Assembly (NCBI GenBank): GCA_041737175.1
Contig: JBGSSF010000025.1
Location: 62,001-126,000, forward strand
Length of the DNA stretch: 64,000 nt
DNA from: UBA5072 sp041737175
Lineage (GTDB): Bacteria > Bacteroidota > Bacteroidia > Bacteroidales > UBA10428
Reading direction: 5' to 3'
The notes below the pieces were generated by a model. That model searched no databases, had not been told where the DNA came from, and worked only from the letters and a program-made list of their open reading frames with translations. How positions within the stretch are numbered: the stretch's first letter is position 1; every line of letters starts with the position of its first letter. Positions 53,894 through 62,072 of the stretch are shown in pieces. The translations under genes and the position numbers were made by a program.

Positions 53894-55856
53894 AGCGTAG
53901 CATCTCCTGTCCCCCCGTCACCGGTACTGCCTGACCCGTTTCATATTCCTGTTCAATTACATAATAAATGGCTTTCATCACATCCTCCACGCGGCATCCC
54001 CGTCCGGCAGGCACCTGTTTTTCGTAGTGAGCTTTTACATCAGCCACTGTTTTTGCGCCGGGAACCTTGCCTGTTCGGAGATATTGAAAGAACAGGCCGG
54101 TTTCGGGATCGCTCCACAAAGGGCCTTCAAAGAAATTACCCGGACAGATGGAATTCACCTTGATACGCCAGGGGATCAACTCCAGGGCAAAGGATTGCGT
54201 CAGGCCAATGCCTCCGAATTTTCCCCCGGCATAGGCAAAGTTCTTTATACTCCCTTTTAAACCTGATTTTGAATTGATCTGTATGATATCCGTGAAATGG
54301 TCATTTTTATAATCGGCCTGAAGCTTCATGACTTCAGAGGCGTATTTGGTGCATAGAAAATAGGCGCTGTAGTTCACTCGCGTCATGGTTTCAAAGGTCT
54401 CCATGGTCATCTCGTCCAATCCGCCGGCACGCAGTATGCCGGCATTGCTGATGAAGACATCCAGACCGCCAAAGTTCTTCACGGTTTCACAGATCAGCCT
54501 TTCCACCGATTCCGTTTCTGCAACATTGGTTTTGATGCATATGACTTCGTTCCTGTTCACCAGAGGCTTCAGTTCTTCAGCCAGTTCCTGTCCTTTTTCT
54601 TCATTCAAATCAGCAATCACCACATTGGCGCCTTCATGGATCATTTCCCGGGTAATACCGCCTCCGAATCCCTGCGCACCGCCGGTAACGATCACAATTT
54701 TGTTTTCGACCCTGCCTTGCTTCCGGCCTGCTTTGGCAACCTGCCTCCTGTAATTTTCCACTTCCCAGTTGTCAATGAAAGCAATATCGCGTTCCGTCAT
54801 AAAATGCGGCCCGCCGAAGTTTTCCGAAAGGAAACTGATCTGCATCCAGTCTTCAAAAACATCGAGCATGGTACTAACCGACTTGATATTATCTTCGAAG
54901 CCCAGAATCCCATAGTTCTTCAATCCTGTGATTTTAGGCATATACCCAAACTTTGCCCTGTAAGCATCGACCTTTTGCCTGCACTCAGTAAGAATGGCTT
55001 CCGGACTATCCTGCTCAAGATAAATGGCCCTGGCTTTGCAATATACGATCTGGTCGGGTGTAAAGGGCAGTGCCACTTTGTCAAAGTTCTGAGAACCTGA
55101 AGTAAAATGACTTATCAGCGCATTGTTCCTGATGCGGGCAACCTTCAGGCTTTCTTCCGAAAATATCATCCTGAGACCAGGGAGTATTTTTACGATATCA
55201 ACGGGTACCTCTGCCTGTTCCGATTCGGGCAACTTCCGGATATGTTTCCGGATGATTGATTCAACCGTATCATACAATTGCCTGATCTCATCGGTTGTGT
55301 CAGCGGAAATGAAAACGCCGTGGTTCTGCAGAAATATAAGCTTCGGATCTTCCGGTTGATCCTGTCTCCAGGCATGAAGCATGTCACGGATCCTCGAAAA
55401 AAGAATATATCCGGGATCAGTATAGGGAACATACAATGCATCCTTAAAAAGGCTTAGGATGGTTTCTTCGGCCCGGTTGGAGCAGGTTATTGCATTTACC
55501 AGGGTAGGGTGGGTGTGAACCACAAAGGCATAATGAATCAGATCATGCAGGGAAGTTTCCACGCTGGGCCGGACGGTAGTGCCGGGTCGACAGGCTTTGT
55601 GAAGGTCTTCTTTCACTTCAGCTTCGCGCTTTGAAGGATCGGGACTGTATTGTTTAGCGGACATTTCCATCAGCATTTTCCGGTCGAGAACCGCAAAACC
55701 TTCCGGGCCGATATCTTCCAGGGATGTGCCACTGCCCTTGACCCACAGGTCGGTTTCGTTCTTATAGGATGTATTGCCGCCCCCGGCAATAACGTACTCT
55801 TTTTTCTGACCATAGAACCGGGATATTCCGATCAGGCCGGACAATGATTTTTCCAT
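53892..55856 (-). CDS. Bifunctional class II aldolase / short-chain dehydrogenase
   Basis: The 654-residue fusion has an N-terminal class II aldolase domain (about 1-385; GGGNTSYK, zinc ligands in VHTHPTLVNAITC residues 114-117, FLQNHGVF) and a C-terminal short-chain dehydrogenase (about 388-654; NAD motif VTGGAQGFGGGI, SNAGILRAG, catalytic Tyr-x3-Lys in YAGGK). This is the RhaD-type fusion known from rhamnose and related sugar breakdown, in which the aldolase cuts a ketose phosphate and the dehydrogenase oxidises or reduces an aldehyde or ketose. The actual sugar is unknown. It overlaps the PHP gene stop by one base. Confidence 0.88.
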   Translation of the reverse strand: MEKSLSGLIGISRFYGQKKEYVIAGGGNTSYKNETDLWVKGSGTSLEDIGPEGFAVLDRKMLMEMSAKQYSPDPSKREAEVKEDLHKACRPGTTVRPSVETSLHDLIHYAFVVHTHPTLVNAITCSNRAEETILSLFKDALYVPYTDPGYILFSRIRDMLHAWRQDQPEDPKLIFLQNHGVFISADTTDEIRQLYDTVESIIRKHIRKLPESEQAEVPVDIVKILPGLRMIFSEESLKVARIRNNALISHFTSGSQNFDKVALPFTPDQIVYCKARAIYLEQDSPEAILTECRQKVDAYRAKFGYMPKITGLKNYGILGFEDNIKSVSTMLDVFEDWMQISFLSENFGGPHFMTERDIAFIDNWEVENYRRQVAKAGRKQGRVENKIVIVTGGAQGFGGGITREMIHEGANVVIADLNEEKGQELAEELKPLVNRNEVICIKTNVAETESVERLICETVKNFGGLDVFISNAGILRAGGLDEMTMETFETMTRVNYSAYFLCTKYASEVMKLQADYKNDHFTDIIQINSKSGLKGSIKNFAYAGGKFGGIGLTQSFALELIPWRIKVNSICPGNFFEGPLWSDPETGLFFQYLRTGKVPGAKTVADVKAHYEKQVPAGRGCRVEDVMKAIYYVIEQEYETGQAVPVTGGQEMLR

Positions 55857-57094
55857 TATTGATCCCTTTTGAATGATTTGACAAAATGATGAATCACTGC
55901 GTTACCTAGTTTAACAAGGGAATCCCTTTCTGTTGTCCGGGGAATACCCTGATTATTGAGAAATCCGGTTAAATCCTTGCTTTTAAGGTACTGGTGCGTA
56001 GCCACCACGCAGGATCCTTCATACGAAATGCGCTGCATTTCAGGCGATAGGGGTTTCCCGCCGCGTGTATCGCAGGTAATGGGGATCATATCAGGGGCAT
56101 TATGTTCAGTACCCATAAGTATGACAAATCCCTTGTCATGGAAGTAGTTCACAAATCTTTCCAGGTGTGTTGCATCATTCCGGCCGGGTATCAGCTCAAT
56201 GCAGCCGATTTGTTTTTTAAGGAGTTCCTGCCGGAGGAATTCCGGATCTTTTTCATATTCCGTATAATTGCCGTTCCTGTCATCAAGCAGCACCGGGTAA
56301 CAGGGAATGCCACCGGCACTTGTAATGATCTCAATCACCTCTTCCACGCTCATGAAGGCATTATCGTCTTCTTCAACAAAGGCCTTGCCACCCGCTTTCA
56401 GCAGGTTACCCCGGATCTCATTCTCGAGTCCTGGAATGTCATTAAGATGTGATTTGGGTGCCTTGCCGTCGAATATGCTGGTGAACCGGGTTATGCGGTC
56501 CATGTCACTACCGGCCTTATCAAAAACAGCCATTCTTATCGCTTTGGCAACATGCCTTTCCCTTACAAGTTCTTTGGCGTATTTCTTAAGGATATCATCA
56601 TAACTGAGCCGGATGTTCATATCGATCTGTGCAAACCATTCATTGGCCCTGGCAATCATGGCACGCACCTGGTCCTGGCTTTCTGCGACCACTTTTTTCA
56701 GTTTTGTACGCAGCGGATCAGTCAGGGAGTAAGGGAAGTCCAGACCTTTTCCGGTGAAGTAGCAACGTCCAGGGTTATTCGGATCGTTGATCCGGATACC
56801 GTCCTTTTGTTCCTTTTTCAGCAGGCTGATGAATTCGATGTTAAACATCGGGAAGATCCCATAATTCATGGCTTCCTGGTAAAATGAATCATATCCGTCG
56901 GTCACAAAAAAATCGTTAATGCCCAATACAGAGATATTTTCCTTCTGCGCCATTTCGAATATCTGCCTGATATCGGTAAAGGCGCTGAAGGAGTAGGGGG
57001 TGTGGAGATGGGCATTTACAGGAAGCGTTTCCTTATCCGGGAACATTTCCAGCAACGATTGCTGATCCGGGAATGATGCGAGGATGTTTTTCAC
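55856..57094 (-). CDS. PHP-domain metalloenzyme, probable phosphoesterase
   Basis: The 412-residue protein has an N-terminal PHP signature (NAHLHTPYSFSAF, and VLGINDFFVTDGY) and more His/Asp/Glu positions downstream (FNIEFISL, LIPGRNDATHLE, MGTEHNAPDM) suited to a trinuclear metal site. PHP enzymes usually hydrolyse phosphomonoesters. Its position with the sugar aldolase suggests dephosphorylation of a sugar phosphate, which is inference. It has no signal peptide. Confidence 0.8.
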   Translation of the reverse strand: MKNILASFPDQQSLLEMFPDKETLPVNAHLHTPYSFSAFTDIRQIFEMAQKENISVLGINDFFVTDGYDSFYQEAMNYGIFPMFNIEFISLLKKEQKDGIRINDPNNPGRCYFTGKGLDFPYSLTDPLRTKLKKVVAESQDQVRAMIARANEWFAQIDMNIRLSYDDILKKYAKELVRERHVAKAIRMAVFDKAGSDMDRITRFTSIFDGKAPKSHLNDIPGLENEIRGNLLKAGGKAFVEEDDNAFMSVEEVIEIITSAGGIPCYPVLLDDRNGNYTEYEKDPEFLRQELLKKQIGCIELIPGRNDATHLERFVNYFHDKGFVILMGTEHNAPDMIPITCDTRGGKPLSPEMQRISYEGSCVVATHQYLKSKDLTGFLNNQGIPRTTERDSLVKLGNAVIHHFVKSFKRDQ

Positions 57095-57098
57095 TATT

Positions 57099-57152
57099 TT
57101 ACCGTTTACTTTTTACTGTTTACTGTTTACCGATTACCGATTACCGATTACC
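57099..57152 (-). repeat. TTTACYG / GATTACC heptamer array between E1 and PHP genes
   Basis: Units TTTACCG, TTTACTT, TTTACTG (x2), then TTACCGA (x3) fill the gap up to three bases from the E1 stop codon (57157-57155). The unit matches that at 22035-22098. Confidence 0.82.
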
Positions 57153-57154
57153 CC

Positions 57155-59623
57155 TTAAACTCCCTCTCTGCTTCTCCTCATCTGTTCCTCCACACTCCAA
57201 TCTGTTGTTGTCTTATGTCCGTTCAGAGGCACGATCCTTTCGTGGATGGCATCCAGGATCCATTCAGGTTGGGGGAAGAAGTATTCCTCCATTTCATAGG
57301 CCGGCGTGATCCAGTTCCGCGAACCGACAACCAAGGGAGGTGCATCAAGGTCATCAAACGCCAGCTCGGTGATGTTCGAAGCCAGGTCTCGCAGGTAGGA
57401 GCCGCGGGCACAGGCATCGCTGGCCAGTACAATTCTACCTGTCTTATGGATAGATTCGAGCACCAGGTCGTAATTAAAGGGTACCAGACTGCGTGCATCG
57501 ATGATCTCAGCCGACAGGCCGTACTTTGATTGGAGTGTATCTGCGGCTTTCAGGGCCACATAAAGGGTGGAACCGATGGTCAGAATGGTGATGTCCGAAC
57601 CTTTGCGTTTAATATCCGGTTCACCGATGGGTATCTCATAATAACCTTCGGGCACGCCGCCTTCATGAAACTGTTCCCCGACATCATAAATGCGCTGGCT
57701 TTCAAAATAGACTACCGGATCGGTTCCCTGCAGCGCACTGTTCATCAGACCTTTTGCATCGTAGGGAGTGGTGGGGAATACTACTTTAATGCCCGGAACA
57801 TGGGCAATAAGCGACGACCAGTCCTGCGAATGCTGCGCGCCATATTTGGAGCCGACCGAAACCCTTATCACCACAGGCATCTTAATTAGATTGCCACTCA
57901 TGGCCTGCCATTTGGGCAGCTGGTTGAAGAGTTCATCACCACACCGTCCGATGAAATCGCAGTACATGATCTCGGCGATCACGCGTCCTCCGGCCATGCC
58001 ATAACCGATGGCCGTTCCCACAATGGCTCCTTCGGCAATGGGTGAATTGAAAAGCCGGTGGTAGGGCAAAGCTTCGGTAAGTCCGCGGTATACCGCAAAA
58101 GCTCCTCCCCAGTCGCGGTTCTCCTCCCCATAAGCCACCAGGGTAGGATCTTTATAAAACCTATCCAGGATGGCTTCAAAAATACCATCGCGTAACTGGT
58201 ATTGCTTTGCTTTGGATACAGGTTTTCCTTCTTTATCCAAATAAAATCTTTCCTTGTTCTTCAGGGCCTTAACCCTTGGATTTTCTTCCGGGGAAAGAAG
58301 GGTTTCCGGTTTCCGGGTATCCAGGGCATCCATTGATCCGTTCGAGAACATCAATTCGCCGATGGCATCGGGATGGGCCATGAGATTCAGCATGGGTGAA
58401 ATAGTATCGTCAATGGTCAGCTTCAGAATATCCGTAAGCTCTTCGATTATCTTTTGCCTATTATCATCGAGGACCGGCTGCTTTGCAAAGCCTGCTTTCA
58501 CCAGGTCATTTCCGTACTGAACAATGGAATCGGCCTTTTGCCAGGCTTCCACTTCTTCCTTGCTGCGGTAAGAGGATGCATCGGAAGGCGAGTGTCCGCT
58601 GATGCGGTAGGTAAGGGTGTCGAGCAGAACAGGGCCTTTCTTGTCAAGCAGGATCTTCTTTTTCCTTTTAAATGCTTCAATGACAGCAAGCGGATTGTAA
58701 CCGTCCACCCGTTCGGCATGCATCATGTCGGCATTGACACCGGCGCCCAGCCGGGCTACAATGCCGTAGCCCATGGTCTCTCCGCAGGTCTGTCCGCCCA
58801 TGCCGTACTGGTTGTTCATGCAATTGAACAGTATGGGCAGCCCGCCACGGTAAGCTTCCTCCCAAAGTTGCGTGTACTGGTCCATGGTGGCGAAGGATAT
58901 GCCTTCCCAGACCGGGCCGCATGCCATGGAGGCGTCGCCGATGTTGCACACCACGATTCCGGGCTTGTTATTGACCTTCTTATACAATGCAGCCCCCACG
59001 GAGATGTCTCCCGAGCCGCCGACAATGGCGTTGTTGGGATATACGCCAAAGGGAGTGAAGAAAGCGTGCATCGATCCGCCAAGACCTTTGTTGAATCCGT
59101 TTTCGCGTGCAAAGATCTCAGCCAGGGTGCCGTACAAAAGGAATTTCACAGCAAGGTCCTTCACTGTTCCCTGATGGTCTTTTTCCACGACAGCCATGAC
59201 TTTGCCGTTGAAGTAGCCCTTCATCACCTGCACCAGGTCTGCTTCGGGGAGCTGGTGAATGGCGGAGAGTCCTTTTGCCAGGATCTCTCCGTGACTCCGG
59301 TGCGAGCCGAAGATAAGGTCATCCACGGTAAGGTTATAAGCCATGCCAACTGCCGAAGCTTCCTGTCCCATCGACAGGTGAGCCGGACCCGGATGGTTGT
59401 ATGGGATGCCGCGGTATTCGTTCTTGATCTTGATTTCGTTGATCATGTTCTCAAACTCACGGATAATAACCATATCACGGAAGATGCGGAGAAAATCGTC
59501 ATCGGAGAAGTTCTTCCGCTCATCGGCAATGCTTTTATTGTATTGGTTCAGCGGAATGCTGCCGAAAGTGAGTTTTCCGGGTTTGCGGATGTCGGCGGGA
59601 TTGATGAAATGACTTTTTGGCAT
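57155..59623 (-). CDS. 2-oxoacid dehydrogenase E1, fused alpha-beta subunits
   Basis: The 822-residue protein starts at ATG 59623 (MPKSHFINPADIRK). Residues about 35-420 are the alpha part: GSHRSHGEILAKGLS, GGSMH, and the TPP motif IGDASMACGPVWEG ... LPILFNCMNNQYGMGGQ. Residues about 480-822 are the beta part: VAYGEENRDWGGAFAVYRGL, AIGYGMAGGRVIAEIMYCDF. It decarboxylates a 2-oxoacid (pyruvate, acetoin or a branched-chain acid; not decided) and loads the acyl group on lipoyl-E2, encoded just upstream. No E3 (lipoamide dehydrogenase) gene is in the window. The frame extends upstream through a microsatellite coding for Thr runs, which is not part of the gene. Confidence 0.92.
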   Translation of the reverse strand: MPKSHFINPADIRKPGKLTFGSIPLNQYNKSIADERKNFSDDDFLRIFRDMVIIREFENMINEIKIKNEYRGIPYNHPGPAHLSMGQEASAVGMAYNLTVDDLIFGSHRSHGEILAKGLSAIHQLPEADLVQVMKGYFNGKVMAVVEKDHQGTVKDLAVKFLLYGTLAEIFARENGFNKGLGGSMHAFFTPFGVYPNNAIVGGSGDISVGAALYKKVNNKPGIVVCNIGDASMACGPVWEGISFATMDQYTQLWEEAYRGGLPILFNCMNNQYGMGGQTCGETMGYGIVARLGAGVNADMMHAERVDGYNPLAVIEAFKRKKKILLDKKGPVLLDTLTYRISGHSPSDASSYRSKEEVEAWQKADSIVQYGNDLVKAGFAKQPVLDDNRQKIIEELTDILKLTIDDTISPMLNLMAHPDAIGELMFSNGSMDALDTRKPETLLSPEENPRVKALKNKERFYLDKEGKPVSKAKQYQLRDGIFEAILDRFYKDPTLVAYGEENRDWGGAFAVYRGLTEALPYHRLFNSPIAEGAIVGTAIGYGMAGGRVIAEIMYCDFIGRCGDELFNQLPKWQAMSGNLIKMPVVIRVSVGSKYGAQHSQDWSSLIAHVPGIKVVFPTTPYDAKGLMNSALQGTDPVVYFESQRIYDVGEQFHEGGVPEGYYEIPIGEPDIKRKGSDITILTIGSTLYVALKAADTLQSKYGLSAEIIDARSLVPFNYDLVLESIHKTGRIVLASDACARGSYLRDLASNITELAFDDLDAPPLVVGSRNWITPAYEMEEYFFPQPEWILDAIHERIVPLNGHKTTTDWSVEEQMRRSREGV

Positions 59624-59631
59624 GGTAAGTA

Positions 59632-59703
59632 TTGTTGTGGTTGTTGTGGTTGTTGTGGTTGTTGTAATTGTTGTGGTTGTTGTGGTTGTTGTGGTTGTTG
59701 TGT
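59632..59703 (+). repeat. TTGTTGTGG 9-bp array upstream of the E1 start
   Basis: Eight units of 9 bp (seven and a fraction exact or near exact) run 59632-59703, eight bases upstream of the E1 ATG. Complementary CACAAC-rich sequence (59714-59739) follows up to the E2 stop, so the two may pair. Related arrays lie at 44377-44403 and 62016-62051. Confidence 0.92.
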
Positions 59704-59741
59704 AACTGTTAACCATCACAACCCACAACTACCACAACCTT

Positions 59742-60980
59742 TTATATTCTTACTTCAAAATTCTCTACCTGATTCTTTATCTCCTTTAAGAAAAGTGTTG
59801 CCGGTCCGCCGTCAACAGCGCGGTGGTCATAAGTAAGTGATAGTCCGATCACGGGGATGAAACCGAAAACCCCATTCCCCAGGTCAGCCGGCCGGTGTAT
59901 GATGGTATTTACGCCCAGGATGGCAACCTGCGGGAGGTTGATGATGGGCGTGAAGATTTCCACACCATAACTGCCGAGGTTAGACACCGTGAACGTTGCA
60001 GCTGTGCTTGCCAGCAATTCAGGGTTGATATTCCCTTTACGGCATTGCTCGGCGGCATCCCTTAACCGGCCGGACAATCCCTTCAGTGATAATTCGCCGA
60101 CATTCTGAACAGCCGGTACCATAAGTCCCCTGGGGGTGTCAACGGCCAGACCAAGATGTATCTTTTTAAAAGTCCGGATACTCTCTCCCAGGAAGTGGCT
60201 GTTGATTTCAGGTGATTTCTCCAGTGCCCTGATTACGGCAAAGCAGATCATGTCGTTGAGGGTAATATTCGGACCACCTTTTTCCATTTCTGCCTTCACC
60301 TGGTTTCGCAGGGCCAGCAGTTTACGCACGTCAGCCGACATGTGATGGGTGAGCTGCGCCGATGTGCTGATGGATTCATGCATGGTGCGGGCAATGATTT
60401 TGCGGATGTTGGATAATTTTTTGTCTGTATATTCAAAATCCGTAGGGGCAACCCCATGTGGTTGCCCTACCCCTTGTGGCTGCCCAGCCGTTTCAATATC
60501 CCGCACAATGATCCGGCCATTTGGACCGGACCCGGAAATATTTTCAGGATTTACACCCAGTTTAACAGCCATGCATTTGGCACGGGGGGAAATGCGGAGA
60601 CGGGGGGGTGTAGGGGCAACCCCATGTGGTTGCCCGGTTTTGTCATGAATGTTGTCATTGGACTGTTGACCGCTACTGCCGGGCAACCACATGGGGTTGC
60701 CCCTACTGCCGCTGCCAACTCTGAACACCCCCGCATCCTCACCTGCTTTGCCAATAACTGCCACATTGGTTAAAACCGGCACCTCATCTCCATCGTTATA
60801 AAATATATCCAGCAAAATCCCGTCCTCCTGCGCCTCCACATCAAACGAAGCCTTGTCGGTTTCATAGGAAAAAAGGATATCTCCGGTCCTGACAGCATCG
60901 CCTTTCTTTTTGGTCCATTGGGTAATGATGCAGGTTTCAACCGATTGTCCCTGCCTGGGCATAATTACGGGTGTTGCCAT
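59742..60980 (-). CDS. Dihydrolipoamide acyltransferase E2
   Basis: The 412-residue E2 has a lipoyl domain (1-80; lipoyl Lys43 in ETDKASF), a peripheral-subunit-binding domain (about 129-166; ISPRAKCMAVKLGVNPENISGSGPNGRI), and the catalytic acyltransferase domain (about 190-412) with active His386 in DHRAVDGG. The two linkers are unusual: in place of Ala/Pro-rich sequence they hold translated palindromic repeats (GNPMWLP, GQPHGVAPT, GQPQGVGQPHGV). It is the first gene of the minus-strand operon that faces gntR. The acyl group is not assigned. Confidence 0.92.
   Translation of the reverse strand: MATPVIMPRQGQSVETCIITQWTKKKGDAVRTGDILFSYETDKASFDVEAQEDGILLDIFYNDGDEVPVLTNVAVIGKAGEDAGVFRVGSGSRGNPMWLPGSSGQQSNDNIHDKTGQPHGVAPTPPRLRISPRAKCMAVKLGVNPENISGSGPNGRIIVRDIETAGQPQGVGQPHGVAPTDFEYTDKKLSNIRKIIARTMHESISTSAQLTHHMSADVRKLLALRNQVKAEMEKGGPNITLNDMICFAVIRALEKSPEINSHFLGESIRTFKKIHLGLAVDTPRGLMVPAVQNVGELSLKGLSGRLRDAAEQCRKGNINPELLASTAATFTVSNLGSYGVEIFTPIINLPQVAILGVNTIIHRPADLGNGVFGFIPVIGLSLTYDHRAVDGGPATLFLKEIKNQVENFEVRI
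60442..60487. repeat. Palindromic element copy 1 plus a partial copy, in E2 linker 2
   Basis: 60442-60470 is an almost perfect palindrome (GTAGGGGCAACC... GGTTGCCCTAC) of 29 bases. It is followed directly by a partial, diverged copy (60469-60487). In frame on the minus strand they encode QPQGVGQPHGVAPT between the subunit-binding and catalytic domains. Confidence 0.88.
60610..60637 (+). repeat. Palindromic element copy 2, in E2 linker 1
   Basis: 28 bases with dyad arms GGGCAACC / GGTTGCCC around CCATGT. It encodes GQPHGVAPT (minus strand). Its exact reverse complement lies at 60679-60706. Confidence 0.92.
60679..60706 (-). repeat. Palindromic element copy 3 (inverted), in E2 linker 1
   Basis: This 28-base copy is the exact reverse complement of 60610-60637; 41 bases separate them. 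It is read in another frame of the element and encodes GNPMWLPG. The open reading frame of E2 is kept through all copies. Confidence 0.92.
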
Positions 60981-61017
60981 AATAGGTTAATGATTATTTT
61001 GGAATGATAATTTTTTG

Positions 61018-61035
61018 AACTTGTAAATATAAGTC
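61018..61035. promoter_or_regulatory. Candidate GntR operator 1, over the E2 promoter
   Basis: AACTTGTA-aa-TATAAGTC is an imperfect 8-2-8 dyad, two mismatches from the perfect site at 61102-61119. On the minus strand it contains TATATTTA (61031-61024), a near match to the -7 consensus, 44 bases before the E2 ATG, so a bound regulator would block that promoter. Confidence 0.55.
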
Positions 61036-61101
61036 AAATAAATTTATATCTTTACAACCGTGAAATGCTTAGAATACAATCTGACACAAATATAAAAAAC
61101 A

Positions 61102-61119
61102 AACTTGTATTTACAAGTT
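61102..61119. promoter_or_regulatory. Candidate GntR operator 2, upstream of gntR
   Basis: AACTTGTA-tt-TACAAGTT is a perfect 8-bp dyad with a 2-base centre, 19 bases before the gntR start. The CTTGTA/TACAAG arms resemble operators of the AraR-like part of the GntR family. Probably autoregulation. Confidence 0.65.
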
Positions 61120-61138
61120 ATTTTTAAAAAAATTTTTA

Positions 61139-61849
61139 GTGCGCACGGATTTACCACAATACAGGCAATTATATGAGGTTCTGAGAAAGCAGATCATGGA
61201 CGGCACCTACAAACCAGGTGATATGCTGCCATCGGAAAACGATCTGTGTGCAAGGTTTGGCATCACCCGGCCAACGGTACGGCATGCCCTGGATGCGCTT
61301 TTGAATGAGGGAATGATACGAAAGCACCAGGGTAAAGGAAGTATCGTTTATGGACCACCAAACGGGATCGGCATCCTGTCTATTTCCGGAACGACTTCAG
61401 CGCTAGGCAAGCACAACCTGCAGACCAAAATACTATCAAAGCCATGTATCATTCCATGGCCTGATGATTTCATGTTTCCCTTGAGTGATGAATTCCGGAA
61501 TTCAGGATGTATTTACCTGGAAAGGCTCAGACTTGTAAATGACACTCCTGTATTCTATGACTTGAATTACCTGCCCAATATTAACCTGCCCCGTTTTTGC
61601 AACCGGCGTTTCGAAGATCAGTCGCTTTTCGATATTCTGAGAAAGGCTTTTCATATCGAGGTTAAAAGCGGTGAACAGCGTATCAGGGCTATGAGAGCCG
61701 ATAAAAGGATACATGAAACGCTGAACGTGCCTGTCGGGCATCCTGTTCTTCACCTGCAGCGCAAGTTGCTAACCAACCGGCCGGGGTTTTACTTTTTCTC
61801 ATCGATCTACTGCAATACGGAGGAGCATGCTTTGTATGGAACATTTTAA
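61139..61849 (+). CDS. GntR-family regulator with UTRA domain (HutC type)
   Basis: The 236-residue protein has an N-terminal winged helix (1-72; LYEVLRKQIMDGTYKPGDMLPSEND, ITRPTVRHALDALLNEGMI, HQGKGSIV) and a UTRA effector-binding domain (about 90-232; YLERLRLVNDTPVFYDLNYLP, GHPVLHLQRKLL). Such regulators usually respond to a sugar phosphate or related metabolite. The start is GTG at 61139; no better in-frame ATG is found near. Divergent position and the two matching dyads suggest it controls the E2-E1-PHP-aldolase-dehydrogenase genes and itself. Confidence 0.92.
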   Translation: MRTDLPQYRQLYEVLRKQIMDGTYKPGDMLPSENDLCARFGITRPTVRHALDALLNEGMIRKHQGKGSIVYGPPNGIGILSISGTTSALGKHNLQTKILSKPCIIPWPDDFMFPLSDEFRNSGCIYLERLRLVNDTPVFYDLNYLPNINLPRFCNRRFEDQSLFDILRKAFHIEVKSGEQRIRAMRADKRIHETLNVPVGHPVLHLQRKLLTNRPGFYFFSSIYCNTEEHALYGTF

Positions 61850-61945
61850 TGTGCCAATTTGCAAATGTGCCAATTTGCAAATGTGCAAATGTGCAAATGT
61901 GGAAATGTGCAAATGAGAAAATGAGAAAATGTGTAAATGGGGGAA
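61850..61945 (+). repeat. TGTGCAAA octamer array after gntR
   Basis: About twelve 8-bp units begin at the base after the TAA stop (61847-61849): TGTGCCAA-TTTGCAAA twice, then TGTGCAAA, TGTGGAAA, TGAGAAAA and TGTGTAAA variants, fading by 61945. The rest of the gap (61946-62015) shows no clear feature. Confidence 0.88.
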
Positions 61946-62015
61946 TGAGGATTTGATCGTTTGCTTTTCTACAATAATTGAATCTCTACAAAATTCAAAT
62001 ACAACCAACAACCTG

Positions 62016-62051
62016 CAACAATCACAACAATCACAACAATCACAACAACCA
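62016..62051 (-). repeat. 9-bp CAACAATCA array near the phosphohexomutase 3' end
   Basis: Four 9-bp units (CAACAATCA x3, CAACAACCA) run at 62016-62051, followed by CACAACC-rich sequence. The complement TGATTGTTG is related to the arrays at 44377-44403 and 59632-59703. Confidence 0.88.
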
Positions 62052-62072
62052 CAACCCACAACCAATATCCTA

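Noticed and set aside
59624..59728. N-terminal poly-threonine extension of the E1 protein
   Set aside because: It comes from translating the 9-bp TTGTTGTGG array; the ATG at 59623 gives the conserved family start.
58454..59836. Long plus-strand open frame (460 codons) opposite E1
   Set aside because: It is antisense to a clear E1 gene, has no domain similarity, and its Cys-rich end is again the repeat array.
60610..60706. Insertion sequence within the E2 gene
   Set aside because: The element is under 100 bases, has no transposase and leaves the reading frame open; it is reported as a palindromic repeat instead.
57155..60980. Complete 2-oxoacid dehydrogenase complex
   Set aside because: Only E1 and E2 are present; no lipoamide dehydrogenase gene was found in the window, so a full complex cannot be claimed here.
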